From positions 372,001 to 436,000 of the forward strand of contig NZ_JAAORG010000001.1 in the NCBI RefSeq assembly GCF_017696055.1: 64,000 nucleotides of DNA. Reading direction: 5' to 3'. Position numbers and translations under genes: made by a program. Each line of letters opens with the position of its first letter. The first letter of the stretch is position 1. Under the pieces are notes generated by a model, which did no database searches, had not been told where the DNA came from, and was given only the letters and a program-made list of their open reading frames with translations. Origin of the DNA: Prochlorococcus marinus XMU1406. Lineage in GTDB: Bacteria; Cyanobacteriota; Cyanobacteriia; PCC-6307; Cyanobiaceae. Below, in pieces: positions 52,824 to 61,515 of the stretch.

Positions 52824-54548
52824 CTAAATTACTCTTTTAAGATTTTTTTTAATGTAATCTTCTCCTCTTGTAGGATTTCCCCAAATAATTTCTCCATCTT
52901 TAAAGGAAACGCAACCCGGCCCTCCTTTTTTGATTTTCTGCAAATCTTTAATCTTTACTAAATTAATTGGAACTTTAATGTTTCTTTTTGCCTTACTAAA
53001 TAAAGCAGCTAAATCTGCAGCTATTTGAAGATCTTGTTCAGATGCTACCTGAGATGAAGACTTCAAAACTACATGACTGCCTGGTGATTCCTGTGCATGA
53101 AACCATAAATCGCCTTTTTTTGAGAACTTAAAGCTAATTAAGTCATTTTGCCTCATGTTTCTCCCTATCTGAAGCTTCAATCCTGTTGGAGTGTCAACTT
53201 GAATTGGTGAAGATTGTATCTCAGATGTACTTTTGTTATCTTCTCTTTGCCTCTTGATATTGATATTAAATTCGTTACAAATTTCTTCCATAATTTCTTC
53301 GAGTAGTTTGATTCTAGTTAAAAGTTTTTCATGATTTAAAGAATTTAGATTTTCTAGAAGTGTAGTAAATTCATCTAATCTTTTTATATTTGTTTTGTAA
53401 ATGCTTAATCTTTCTTTTATCAATTCTCTTGATCTCTTAAGTTTTTTTGACTTTTTATATAGTTTTTGTCCTTTAATAACATCTCGTTTTTTAATTTCAT
53501 TTGAAGTGAATATATTGTCAGCTTTTTCTTTGTATACCTCGTAGTTTTCTGATTTTGAAAGAAGATCATATTGAATATTTAAATTCTTTTTCTCAGTATT
53601 GGTCTGTTTAAAAATTATCCCTTCAATTTTCTTTTCCAATAATTCAATTTTTTTTTGTTTTAGATGATAATCATAATAATTCTCTAAACTGGTGCATAAA
53701 TCTATTTTATTTTTGCAATTAATTTCTTGATCAACAAACCAAACGCAATAAAAATCTTTATTAAACATGGAAAAGTTAAAGTTATTGTTTTTAAAACTAT
53801 TTATCCAAATCTTCCAATTTTTAAATATCTCCTTTAAGTCTGAATTGTTAATGAAATCGATATTTTTTTCCATTATTTCCGAATTGCTAGTTTTGCTAAA
53901 AACCTCTAATTGTTTTGTGAGGATAGGGCTAACTCCTTGATAGGTATTTATTAAGCAGTATTTCAAAGACTCAGGAACTATTGAAATTGAGTCTTTCCAT
54001 GATCGAAAAGACTCATCTTCTCTAGGTTGTTTTTTGAGATTGACTGGAGGGCCAGAATAAATTGATCCTGTTGAAATTGTTCTAAAACTAGATTGACTTG
54101 ATTTAATTTGTTTGCCAACTGCAATTATCTTATGTTTATTATCCAAATAAAAAATATTGCTATGTTTTCCCATTAATTCAAAAATTAAATACTTATCAAT
54201 TTCTTCTCCAGGTTTTTTTGCAAAACTAAATTTTATAACTCTCTCGAAATCATCTTGATCAATCGAAATTAAAGCCATATATTTTAATCCGTATCTTATT
54301 TGTTTAGAAAGTGTGCTTTCTCTTCCAATCTTTACTGGCTTGTTTATCTTTAGTATTCTAGGAGAGTCTCCATTCCATGAAACTTCTAACCATGTTTGAG
54401 AATCAATTCCTCTGAAACATAATTGAATTGTATTAGGCTCAGGTTGTTGGGCAGTTTCGAACTTTGTAGGTAAGATGTTCTTTGCTAAATAATGCAAGAC
54501 AGACCTAATAGATGTAATATCCATTATCTGTGGAACACCTTTTTGCAT
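52824..54548 (-). CDS. NFACT/RqcH-like (fibronectin-binding-type) protein
   Basis: A 574-residue protein of the NFACT family: an amino-terminal NFACT-N domain, a central coiled coil (about 300-420) and a carboxyl NFACT-R domain with LWFHAQESPGSHVVLKS near 480-496. In Bacillus, RqcH of this family tags stalled nascent chains with alanine on the 50S subunit. The same rescue role is likely here but unproven. Two possible starts (54548 or 54524) differ by eight residues. Confidence 0.88.
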   Translation of the reverse strand: MQKGVPQIMDITSIRSVLHYLAKNILPTKFETAQQPEPNTIQLCFRGIDSQTWLEVSWNGDSPRILKINKPVKIGRESTLSKQIRYGLKYMALISIDQDDFERVIKFSFAKKPGEEIDKYLIFELMGKHSNIFYLDNKHKIIAVGKQIKSSQSSFRTISTGSIYSGPPVNLKKQPREDESFRSWKDSISIVPESLKYCLINTYQGVSPILTKQLEVFSKTSNSEIMEKNIDFINNSDLKEIFKNWKIWINSFKNNNFNFSMFNKDFYCVWFVDQEINCKNKIDLCTSLENYYDYHLKQKKIELLEKKIEGIIFKQTNTEKKNLNIQYDLLSKSENYEVYKEKADNIFTSNEIKKRDVIKGQKLYKKSKKLKRSRELIKERLSIYKTNIKRLDEFTTLLENLNSLNHEKLLTRIKLLEEIMEEICNEFNINIKRQREDNKSTSEIQSSPIQVDTPTGLKLQIGRNMRQNDLISFKFSKKGDLWFHAQESPGSHVVLKSSSQVASEQDLQIAADLAALFSKAKRNIKVPINLVKIKDLQKIKKGGPGCVSFKDGEIIWGNPTRGEDYIKKNLKRVI

Positions 54549-54597
54549 TATTCCTATTTAATTCACAAGACGTCTATTTTACTGTAAAAAATTTAAT

Positions 54598-55152
54598 ATG
54601 AAAAATCAAAAAAAACTTATTATCCTTACTGGACCAAGCGGGGTGGGTAAAGGAACAATTGTTAAAGAAATATTAGGGAAAGAAAAAAATTTTTGGCTAT
54701 CAATATCTGCAACCACTAGAGAACCTAGAGAGGGAGAGAAGGACGGAGAAAATTACTACTTTTTAAATCAAGATAAGTTTAAAGAAATGATTGAACAAAA
54801 AATGTTCCTTGAATGGGCTCAATTCGCTGGAAACTACTATGGAACGCCTTTGTCTTCTGTTAATGAGAAAATAAAAAAAGGATTTACCGTACTACTTGAA
54901 ATTGAAGTAGAGGGTGCAAGGCAAATAAAAAATAAGTTTCCTAATTCACTGTCAATATTTTTACTTCCTCCAGATAAAGAAGAGTTAGAAAGAAGAATAA
55001 GAAGTAGAGGTACAGAAAAAGAAGAGGCAATTGAAAAAAGACTCTCAAGGGCTAATTATGAGATTGCAGTATCAAATCAATTTGATTTTGCATTAATAAA
55101 TCACAATGTTGATGAAACAGCAAAAAAAATAATCAAGTTCATAAAAACTTGA
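54598..55152 (+). CDS. gmk: Guanylate kinase
   Basis: Converts GMP to GDP with ATP. The 184 residues show the P-loop GPSGVGKGT (12-20), the GMP site SISATTREPREGEKDGENYYF near 37-57 and the lid region RIRSRGTEKEE. It is divergent from the NFACT gene by 49 bases. Its final codons form one arm of a hairpin that also ends the psaF-psaJ transcript from the opposite strand. Confidence 0.97.
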   Translation: MKNQKKLIILTGPSGVGKGTIVKEILGKEKNFWLSISATTREPREGEKDGENYYFLNQDKFKEMIEQKMFLEWAQFAGNYYGTPLSSVNEKIKKGFTVLLEIEVEGARQIKNKFPNSLSIFLLPPDKEELERRIRSRGTEKEEAIEKRLSRANYEIAVSNQFDFALINHNVDETAKKIIKFIKT

Positions 55153-55154
55153 TT
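55131..55154. terminator. Bidirectional terminator between gmk and psaJ
   Basis: A 9-bp perfect stem AATCAAGTT/AACTTGATT (55131-55139 with 55146-55154) has a 6-base loop. On the minus strand it is followed by A then eight U (from 55130-55122), 12 bases past psaJ. On the plus strand it is followed by ATTTTCTCTTT. The left arm lies inside the last gmk codons. Confidence 0.7.
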
Positions 55155-55166
55155 ATTTTCTCTTTA

Positions 55167-55301
55167 TCAGCTCATTGGATGAAATAATAAATCTGGGAAA
55201 AACCTATTAAATTCAATAATTATTCCAGCCGTAAGGCTTAGCCAAATTGCTGCTACCACTGGGGCAGATCTGACAAATTTTGTGTTTAGAATTTTGAACA
55301 T
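55167..55301 (-). CDS. psaJ: Photosystem I subunit IX (PsaJ)
   Basis: A 44-residue single-helix thylakoid subunit of photosystem I. The sequence starts [20 protein letters not shown] and ends [11 protein letters not shown], the standard PsaJ layout with helix at about 13-33. It lies 29 bases after psaF on the same strand, the usual psaFJ pair. A terminator follows. Confidence 0.95.
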   Translation of the reverse strand: MFKILNTKFVRSAPVVAAIWLSLTAGIIIEFNRFFPDLLFHPMS

Positions 55302-55330
55302 TTGTTTTATGAAAGTTTTTTTAAAGATGT

Positions 55331-55894
55331 TTAGCGAGGACCATTGAGTGTAATATTGTTATCTTTTTCTCTTAAATCTCCATTTCTACCTTGTTTATTA
55401 GCTAGAAGAGGCCATTGGGCTCCTTTTACAAGACATTTTCTGGCTAAGTCTAGGTCAATAATGATCTCAAGATCTGCTGGATTCTTAGTCTTTTTTGATT
55501 CAATCAGATACTCTCTCCCTGACCAACCTATAATTCCAGCAATATAAATAAACAATACTCCGGGAATAAGTAAATCTCCTTCATGACCTCTATTTAAAAG
55601 GGCTCCCCATGGCTCAAGAGGAGGTCCAATTATTAAATGTGGAAGACCATCATCTCCGCATGATGCTTTTCCGTATCTCTCAAATCTTGCGATGTCTTTT
55701 TGAGTAGTTGCAGAATTTGCTCTCTCAATGAATTTAGGATTTTCAGAGCATTTTGTGAGGGCTGAAGCTGTATATTCTGTGCTAGCTCTATCTTCGTTTA
55801 AGGCAGGCCCATTGGCAGCTAGAGCAATTGGAGTAATTCCGAGGAACAGAAAAACTGAGGTTATGATTGAAAAAAAGAATTTCATAGGTTGCAA
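55331..55894 (-). CDS. psaF: Photosystem I reaction centre subunit III (PsaF)
   Basis: Lumen-facing subunit of photosystem I that contributes to plastocyanin/cytochrome c6 docking in some phototrophs. The 187-residue protein has a cleavable signal (about 1-26, ending ALAA), two conserved cysteines (in TKCSENPKF and [13 protein letters not shown]) and two membrane segments, about 109-128 and the weaker later one. It forms the psaF-psaJ operon with a 65-base gap to tsaD on the other strand. Confidence 0.97.
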   Translation of the reverse strand: MQPMKFFFSIITSVFLFLGITPIALAANGPALNEDRASTEYTASALTKCSENPKFIERANSATTQKDIARFERYGKASCGDDGLPHLIIGPPLEPWGALLNRGHEGDLLIPGVLFIYIAGIIGWSGREYLIESKKTKNPADLEIIIDLDLARKCLVKGAQWPLLANKQGRNGDLREKDNNITLNGPR

Positions 55895-55959
55895 TCTTTA
55901 ATTCCTTATAGTGTGATAAGTAAGAAATTAATATTAAAATAGAACAAGTTGAATCAAAT

Positions 55960-57030
55960 ATGCACAAAGTTTTAGCTATTGAAACAAGTTGTGATGAGAC
56001 ATCTGTCTCAATAGTTTCTAATACTGGGGATACTTTCAGAATACATTCAAATATAATTGCCTCTCAAATTGAAGATCATTCAAAATGGGGAGGAGTTGTG
56101 CCTGAACTAGCAGCTAGAAAGCATTTAGAGTTATTACCTTTTGTTTTAGATAAGGCTTTAGAAGAATCAAAAATCAAAATTGAGGAAGTCGATTATATTG
56201 CATCAACTGTAGCTCCTGGATTAGTTGGTTGTTTACGAGTTGGCTCTATAACTGCAAGATCACTTTGCATGTTACATTCAAAACCATTTTTGGGAATTCA
56301 TCATTTGGAGGGACATTTGTCTTCAATTCTATTTTCAGAAAACTATCCAAAGAAATCTTTTCTTACATTACTTGTTAGCGGCGGGCATACTGAATTGATC
56401 AAGGTTGACGATAGAATGGGAATGCAAAGACTTGGGAAAAGTTTTGATGATGCTGCTGGAGAAGCCTTTGATAAGGTTGGCAGACTATTAGGCCTTAGTT
56501 ATCCAGGAGGTCCGGCAATTGAAAAGATTGCTAAAAATGGGGACCCAATGAAATTCAATTTACCAAAATGTAGGATTTCTGATAAAAAAGGTGGATTTCT
56601 TAAATACGATTTCTCTTTTAGTGGTCTTAAAACTGCTGTATTAAGATTAGTTGAGAAAATAAATTTAGATGGGAAGGCCGTTCCAGTTCCTGACATTGCT
56701 GCCAGTTTTGAGAGAGTAGTCGCAGAGGTTTTGGTAGAGAGAACTATAAGATGTGCAAAAGATCATTGCTTGGATAATATTGTTGTTGTTGGAGGAGTTG
56801 CCGCTAATAATACATTAAGAAAGATGATGATTAGTGAAGCTAGTAAAAAATCTATTAAAGTTCATTTAGCCCCCCTTAATCTTTGTACCGATAATGCGGC
56901 GATGATTGGAGCAGCGGCTTTGTTCAGAATCAAATTTAAGGATCATTTAAGTTCACTTAAATTAGGTGTCGCAGGAAGACTATCAATTGAACAAACAAAT
57001 ACCCTTTACGAAGAAAATCCTCCTTTTTAA
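55960..57030 (+). CDS. tsaD: tRNA N6-adenosine threonylcarbamoyltransferase
   Basis: TsaD, with TsaB/TsaE, places the threonylcarbamoyl group on A37 of ANN-decoding tRNAs. The 356 residues have the ASKHA fold with AIETSCDETSVSIV start, the metal ligands in GIHHLEGHLSS (His-x3-His), the GGHTELI loop near 138-144, and GGVAANNTLR near 277-286. ATG at 55960 fits the family. The hli gene follows six bases after its stop. Confidence 0.97.
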   Translation: MHKVLAIETSCDETSVSIVSNTGDTFRIHSNIIASQIEDHSKWGGVVPELAARKHLELLPFVLDKALEESKIKIEEVDYIASTVAPGLVGCLRVGSITARSLCMLHSKPFLGIHHLEGHLSSILFSENYPKKSFLTLLVSGGHTELIKVDDRMGMQRLGKSFDDAAGEAFDKVGRLLGLSYPGGPAIEKIAKNGDPMKFNLPKCRISDKKGGFLKYDFSFSGLKTAVLRLVEKINLDGKAVPVPDIAASFERVVAEVLVERTIRCAKDHCLDNIVVVGGVAANNTLRKMMISEASKKSIKVHLAPLNLCTDNAAMIGAAALFRIKFKDHLSSLKLGVAGRLSIEQTNTLYEENPPF

Positions 57031-57035
57031 CTTCA

Positions 57036-57212
57036 ATGAACAAACAACCTAAAATCGAGATTAAAGAAACAAAAAACTTCGTGGACAAAAATGAACTAAA
57101 TTTATGGAAAAGAGGTTTTACCCCTCAAGCTGAGATATGGAATGGAAGGATGGCGACTGTTGGTATAGGAGTAATTTTTATTATTCTTGCTTTAATAAGT
57201 CAATTTTCTTAA
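57036..57212 (+). CDS. hli: High-light-inducible protein (Hli/ELIP type)
   Basis: A 58-residue thylakoid protein of the chlorophyll a/b-binding-like family. The membrane helix begins with the Hli signature EIWNGRMATVGIGVIF (about 33-48) including the conserved Glu, Asn and Arg that ligate chlorophyll. It probably protects photosystems or holds chlorophyll during assembly under high light. It follows tsaD by six bases. HL-adapted strains have many hli copies. Confidence 0.93.
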   Translation: MNKQPKIEIKETKNFVDKNELNLWKRGFTPQAEIWNGRMATVGIGVIFIILALISQFS

Positions 57213-57377
57213 TAGAAATCAAATTTCTTTTAATTAAAAGTAGTTTTGAGAGATTTGATTGGATTCAGTTTTATTCAGCATATTAATTAAATTAAAAAGT
57301 TATTGTATTTAATGGACTTGAGATAAGATTATTGATTTAATCAAAATAATTAATATTTTTATTATTTATAATTTTAT

Positions 57378-58583
57378 ATGACGCCTGAAAGGCTCGGATT
57401 ACTTTGGGGAATAACTGTATTTGCAGGTGCTTGTGCTCGATTATTTTCTTCTTTTACAGGATTCCCAAGTGTTGTTATTTTATTGCTTTCTGGATTATTC
57501 ATTGGAAGATCAGGTTTAGGACTAGTTGAGCCTTTAGATCTCGGGCAAGGGCTTGAAACTATTGTGGGGCTTTTAGTCTGTTTGGTTCTATTTGAAGGGG
57601 GACTAAATTTAAAACTGCCTGAGGGGAATATAAGAAATACTGTTTTGAAAATTTCATTAGTAAGACTTTTTATTTCATTATCAGCTGGAATTTTTATTGC
57701 TCATTGGTTTGCAGGACTCTCATGGCAAGTTGCAGGAATATATAGCGCCATCGTTCTAGCTACTGGGCCAACAGTTGTCTCTCCATTAGTGGAACAAATA
57801 AAATTAGCTTCCCCTCTCTCGGAAGTTTTAAAAGCTGAGGGCTTGTTGCTCGAACCAATTGGTGCAGTGCTGGCATTACTTCTTTTAGAACTGACTTTAG
57901 GGGACCTACGCGGGATTAACGATGTATTTATAGCATTAATGCAAAGATTAGGGGGAGGAGTCTTAATTGGATTAAGTGCAGGATGGTTACTATCAGAAAT
58001 TTTAAAAAAAATAAAAAATGAAGCCTCATTTGGTATAGAGCTTCAAGTTACCCTTGGATTTATTTTCCTTGTGTATGGAATTTGCGAATATTTTTTACCA
58101 GAATCAGGTTTGCCGGCCTCTGTCGCGGCAGGTTTTATTGTAGGTAAAAGAGAAGTTATAGATAAGGAGAGATTGGATAATCTAATAGGTGAATTAGCTC
58201 AATTAGCAATAACAGTTCTTTTCCCTCTTTTGGCTGCTGACGTTTCTTGGGGTGAATTAAGTCCGCTTGGCTGGGGAGGGTTTGTTTGCGTTTTTATGTT
58301 GATGGTAATTGTTCGTCCTATTTCTATATCGATAGCAACAATTGGAAGAGAATTGAACTTAAAAGAAAAAATATTTTTAGCCTGGTTAGCCCCAAGAGGT
58401 ATTGTTACTGCAGCGGTAGCTTCTCTTTTTTCTATCAGATTGGAGCAGGCTGGTATCCTAGGGGCTGGCCGTCTCCAAGGTTTAGTTTTTCTTACTATAT
58501 TGATGACAGTAGGAATTCAAGGCCTTTCAGCTAAACCTTTGGCGAATAGGCTTGAATTAGGCAAAAAAAATAATTTAGGTTGA
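57378..58583 (+). CDS. nhaP: Na+/H+ antiporter, NhaP type (CPA1)
   Basis: A 401-residue membrane protein with about 12 helices, exchanging Na+ for H+. It contains the family segments FEGGLNLKLPEGN near 74-86, LATGPTVVSPLVEQIK near 133-148 and LAWLAPRGIVTAAVASLF near 334-351. The carboxyl cytoplasmic domain is short. In a marine cell it maintains sodium and pH balance. Its last nine bases overlap the convergent gltX gene. Confidence 0.93.
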   Translation: MTPERLGLLWGITVFAGACARLFSSFTGFPSVVILLLSGLFIGRSGLGLVEPLDLGQGLETIVGLLVCLVLFEGGLNLKLPEGNIRNTVLKISLVRLFISLSAGIFIAHWFAGLSWQVAGIYSAIVLATGPTVVSPLVEQIKLASPLSEVLKAEGLLLEPIGAVLALLLLELTLGDLRGINDVFIALMQRLGGGVLIGLSAGWLLSEILKKIKNEASFGIELQVTLGFIFLVYGICEYFLPESGLPASVAAGFIVGKREVIDKERLDNLIGELAQLAITVLFPLLAADVSWGELSPLGWGGFVCVFMLMVIVRPISISIATIGRELNLKEKIFLAWLAPRGIVTAAVASLFSIRLEQAGILGAGRLQGLVFLTILMTVGIQGLSAKPLANRLELGKKNNLG

Positions 58584-60014
58584 TTTAAGACATCTTTCAA
58601 TTCTAGATATATCAGTTTTATTCTCTGAGAAAAGCTCCCAGCTTTGAATTAAATCCGGCCCACATAGAGATCCAAAAAAGGCTACTCTTAATGATTTCAT
58701 TAATATACCTTTTTTAACATTATGGATTTTTGAGATTTCATTTATTATTTCTTTTGCTTTATCTTTATCTAGTTTTATAGTATTTTGCTCAATTAAATAA
58801 TTTAAGATTAATTTTAGAGATTGTTTGCTATCATTATTTTTCAGAAAATCTTGACCTTCTTTTTGAATTGGAGGTATTAAGAAAAATGGTTTTGATTGAT
58901 CAATGGCATCTTTTAAAAGAGTCATAGAGTCTCTAAGCAAAATTGCTAATTTATAAGCCCAATCTTGAGACGGCGGCAACCAACCATTATCATCCCAGTA
59001 TTTTTTAATGATCTCAGTTAATTTTATTGATTCCATATTTTTTATATATTGAGAATTAATCCAATTAAGTTTTTCCCAACTGAATTTAGCTCCAGCTTTA
59101 TTTATGTCTGATAAGTCAAAAATTTCAGATATCTCATCAAGTGAAAGTATTTCTCTGTCAGCAGATTTTGGAGACCAACCTAAAAAGGCCATATAGTTCG
59201 ATAAGGCCTCTGGTAAATATCCCATATCTCTAAATTCATCGATTGAAGTAACGCAATCTCTCTTAGATAATTTTTTTCCTGCACTATTTAGGATTAGGGG
59301 TGTATGTGAAAAAGTTGGCAAATTAAAATTCAATGCTTTATAAATCAATATTTGTTTTGCAGTGTTCGAGATATGGTCTTCACCCCTTACAACATGAGTA
59401 ATATTCATGAAATTATCATCAACTACAACTGCAAGATTATATAAAGGATCTCCAATCTCATATCCCTTTGCCCTTCTTGATAAAACCAAATCACCACCCA
59501 AGTCTTTACCTTGCCATTTGATTTCGCCTCTTATTTGATCTGCCCATTTAATTTCTATTTTTTCATCAATCTTAAACCTTATTACTGAAGTCCTCCCTTG
59601 GGATATTAATGTTTCTATTTCTTCTTTTGAAAGACTTCTGTGTCTATTATCGTGCCTTGGAGGTAAACCTTTCTTTTTTTGTTCTTCTCTTAATTTAGAA
59701 ATTTCATCTTCCGTTGTAAAGCACCTATATGCAGCTCCAGAATCTAATAGCTTTTTAATGAAACTTTTGTGAATCGAAATTCGTTCACTTTGCTTTATAG
59801 GTTCTTCATCCCATTTAAGTCCAAGCCATTTTAAGCCCTCTAATATATTTTTTGTATATTTAGATTTAGATCGAAGAAAATCTGTATCTTCTATTCTGAT
59901 AAGAAATTTTCCGCCTATTTTTTGAGCATACAACCAGTTAAATAAAGCTGTTCGCGCTGTCCCAATATGAAATAAACCCGTTGGACTGGGGGCTAGTCTT
60001 AAACGTTTTTCCAA
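58575..60014 (-). CDS. gltX: Glutamyl-tRNA synthetase
   Basis: Class I synthetase loading glutamate onto tRNA-Glu; in cyanobacteria the non-discriminating form also mischarges tRNA-Gln and feeds tetrapyrrole synthesis. The 479 residues have the HIGH motif as PSPTGLFHIGTARTALFNWL near 8-27 and KLSKRD near 248-253 in place of KMSKS. ATG at 60014. tRNA-Asp lies 17 bases upstream on the same strand. Confidence 0.97.
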   Translation of the reverse strand: MEKRLRLAPSPTGLFHIGTARTALFNWLYAQKIGGKFLIRIEDTDFLRSKSKYTKNILEGLKWLGLKWDEEPIKQSERISIHKSFIKKLLDSGAAYRCFTTEDEISKLREEQKKKGLPPRHDNRHRSLSKEEIETLISQGRTSVIRFKIDEKIEIKWADQIRGEIKWQGKDLGGDLVLSRRAKGYEIGDPLYNLAVVVDDNFMNITHVVRGEDHISNTAKQILIYKALNFNLPTFSHTPLILNSAGKKLSKRDCVTSIDEFRDMGYLPEALSNYMAFLGWSPKSADREILSLDEISEIFDLSDINKAGAKFSWEKLNWINSQYIKNMESIKLTEIIKKYWDDNGWLPPSQDWAYKLAILLRDSMTLLKDAIDQSKPFFLIPPIQKEGQDFLKNNDSKQSLKLILNYLIEQNTIKLDKDKAKEIINEISKIHNVKKGILMKSLRVAFFGSLCGPDLIQSWELFSENKTDISRIERCLKST

Positions 60015-60031
60015 ATTTCTTTTAGAAAAAA

Positions 60032-60105
60032 CGGGACCGACGGGATTCGAACCCGCAACTTCCGCCGTGACAGGGCGGTGCTCTAACCAGTTGAACTACG
60101 GTCCC
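60032..60105 (-). tRNA. tRNA-Asp (GTC)
   Basis: A complete 74-base cloverleaf on the minus strand. The acceptor stem GGGACCG pairs with CGGTCCC, with discriminator G at the 3' end and no encoded CCA. The anticodon arm is CCGCC CTGTCAC GGCGG (GTC) and the T-arm contains GTTCGAATC. Adjacent to gltX, but this is not a tRNA-Glu. Confidence 0.95.
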
Positions 60106-60113
60106 AGAGTTTT

Positions 60114-60133
60114 GTTCTAAATTTATTTAGAAC
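60114..60133. other. Small hairpin upstream of tRNA-Asp
   Basis: An 8-bp AT-rich stem GTTCTAAA/TTTAGAAC with a 4-base loop (60114-60121 with 60126-60133). Without a U-run on either side it is not a clear terminator. It lies just before the tRNA-Asp gene on the minus strand and could be a processing element or chance. Confidence 0.35.
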
Positions 60134-60254
60134 TTCATTCTTAAAATTATCAGATCATAATACTTAATTTATGGTGTTGTAATAAAAAAAATTTATTAAT
60201 TTGAGGATTTACAGAAATAGTTGGTTTTACAGCTACCTTAGTATAAAAAACTAT

Positions 60255-60449
60255 TTATTTTTGAGGTCTAAAACCAGCAGGTTCTATCAACCTAACTTGA
60301 TTGCCTCTAGCGGTAAATTCTCTTCCTTGGTCACTTTGTACCACAACTCTCCCACCAGACTTAACTCTGATGACTCTTGCACGAACCCATCCTAAAGCTG
60401 CTGATTCTAGGACTTTAACTACGTCCCCGGGTTGAAGGTCTAACTCCAT
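60255..60449 (-). CDS. Conserved hypothetical SH3-like protein (64 aa)
   Basis: A 64-residue soluble protein, MELDLQPGDVVKVLESAALG at the start, with repeated short beta strands (WVRARVIRVKSGGRVVVQ, EFTARGNQVRLI) suggesting an SH3-like or KOW-like barrel. I recognise only a conserved cyanobacterial small protein. It sits between two tRNA genes, on the strand of rplS, tRNA-Trp, tRNA-Asp and gltX. An RNA-linked role is possible but unproven. Confidence 0.7.
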   Translation of the reverse strand: MELDLQPGDVVKVLESAALGWVRARVIRVKSGGRVVVQSDQGREFTARGNQVRLIEPAGFRPQK

Positions 60450-60483
60450 CTTATGAAAAATGATTTACATATTGTTGATCAAA

Positions 60484-60556
60484 CGCGTCGTGGAGGACTT
60501 GAACCCCCGACATCAGGTTTTGGAGACCTGCGTTCTACCAACTGAACTAACGACGC
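60484..60556 (-). tRNA. tRNA-Trp (CCA)
   Basis: A 73-base cloverleaf on the minus strand. The acceptor stem GCGTCGT pairs with ACGACGC, discriminator G, no encoded CCA. The anticodon arm CAGGT CTCCAAA ACCTG reads CCA. The T-arm carries GTTCAAGTC. It lies between rplS and the SH3-like gene on the same strand. Confidence 0.95.
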
Positions 60557-60608
60557 ATTTAGATGATTATAAGCGCCTTTGTGACCAATAGTTGATTAGA
60601 TTACAACT

Positions 60609-61079
60609 TTATCGATCAAAGCGTTGTTTTACGCGAGTAGCTTTTCCTACTCTATCTCTCAGATAGAATAACTTAGCTCTTCTTACTTTACCTCTACGTT
60701 CAACTTTTAGAGAGGCAACCTGTGGACTATGTAGCATAAATACTCTTTCAACACCTATACCCTGAAAAATTCTTCTAACTGTAATAGTCTGGTTAATACC
60801 TCCATGCCTTTTTGCTATGACAACACCTTCATAAGGTTGAACTCTTTCTTTATTACCTTCTGTAATTTTTACTCCAACTTTAACAGTATCCCCAACATAA
60901 ATTTCAGGTAATTCTTTTTTTAATTGTTCGTTCTCAAATTCCTTAATTAGATTGGACGGGCTTAAGGTTAGGGTAGTTTCAGAAACCATTTCCCCCCCTT
61001 CTTGTTCAACTGCTACATCAACCGATGCGTCAGCCTCAATACCGGTTTCTAATTCCTTCTCTTGTTTCTCTTTGGCCAT
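60609..61079 (-). CDS. rplS: 50S ribosomal protein L19
   Basis: Large-subunit protein at the 30S-50S interface. The 156-residue product holds the usual L19 core from about residue 45 ([25 protein letters not shown] in part) to the end [12 protein letters not shown]. The first 40 residues are an acidic, Glu-rich extension ([20 protein letters not shown]) beyond the family's usual 115-120 residues. The core motifs [12 protein letters not shown] and [10 protein letters not shown] are intact. Confidence 0.96.
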   Translation of the reverse strand: MAKEKQEKELETGIEADASVDVAVEQEGGEMVSETTLTLSPSNLIKEFENEQLKKELPEIYVGDTVKVGVKITEGNKERVQPYEGVVIAKRHGGINQTITVRRIFQGIGVERVFMLHSPQVASLKVERRGKVRRAKLFYLRDRVGKATRVKQRFDR

Positions 61080-61111
61080 TTGGGTCTTTTTTATCCTACA
61101 AGTTCTATATC

Positions 61112-61420
61112 TTAACCTTTTGACTCGCCTTTAGTAACCTTTTTGGTAAATGAAATTGTTTTTGAAAACATTTGGAATCCCGTTATGAGCATCCATAAAA
61201 CTCCAAGGGAATTCAATATTACGTATATAAGTTCTCCATTATCTCCAAGCCATTCGCCCTCATGGAGAGACATTAACCAATGAACTTGTTCTCTAGAGTA
61301 CCCTAATAAATCTTTTGAAACCCTATAAAGAAGACCGGTAATTGAGGATATAAATAATGGAAGAAAAACCCAGGGCGCCAAAGCCTTATGAAATTGCCTA
61401 GAATTAAATAAATTTTTCAT
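61112..61420 (-). CDS. PepSY-like two-helix membrane protein
   Basis: A 102-residue protein with two membrane segments (about 12-34 and 65-88), [20 protein letters not shown] and [16 protein letters not shown], joined by a loop with [20 protein letters not shown]. The His-containing loop and two-helix layout are those of PepSY-associated membrane proteins. Its role is unknown; a membrane redox or iron link is possible. It is divergent from map by 95 bases. Confidence 0.72.
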   Translation of the reverse strand: MKNLFNSRQFHKALAPWVFLPLFISSITGLLYRVSKDLLGYSREQVHWLMSLHEGEWLGDNGELIYVILNSLGVLWMLITGFQMFSKTISFTKKVTKGESKG

Positions 61421-61515
61421 TTTTGTTTCTTTCCTATTGTTACTGATAGATTTAAGATAGCCAAGAGAATAATGGCTATTTTGAAGATATTTTTCTACTA
61501 TTATTATTTATTCCA

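Noticed and set aside
57227-57240. Palindrome CTTTTAATTAAAAG after hli
   Set aside because: Perfect but composed almost only of A/T, as expected by chance in this genome; no U-run context.
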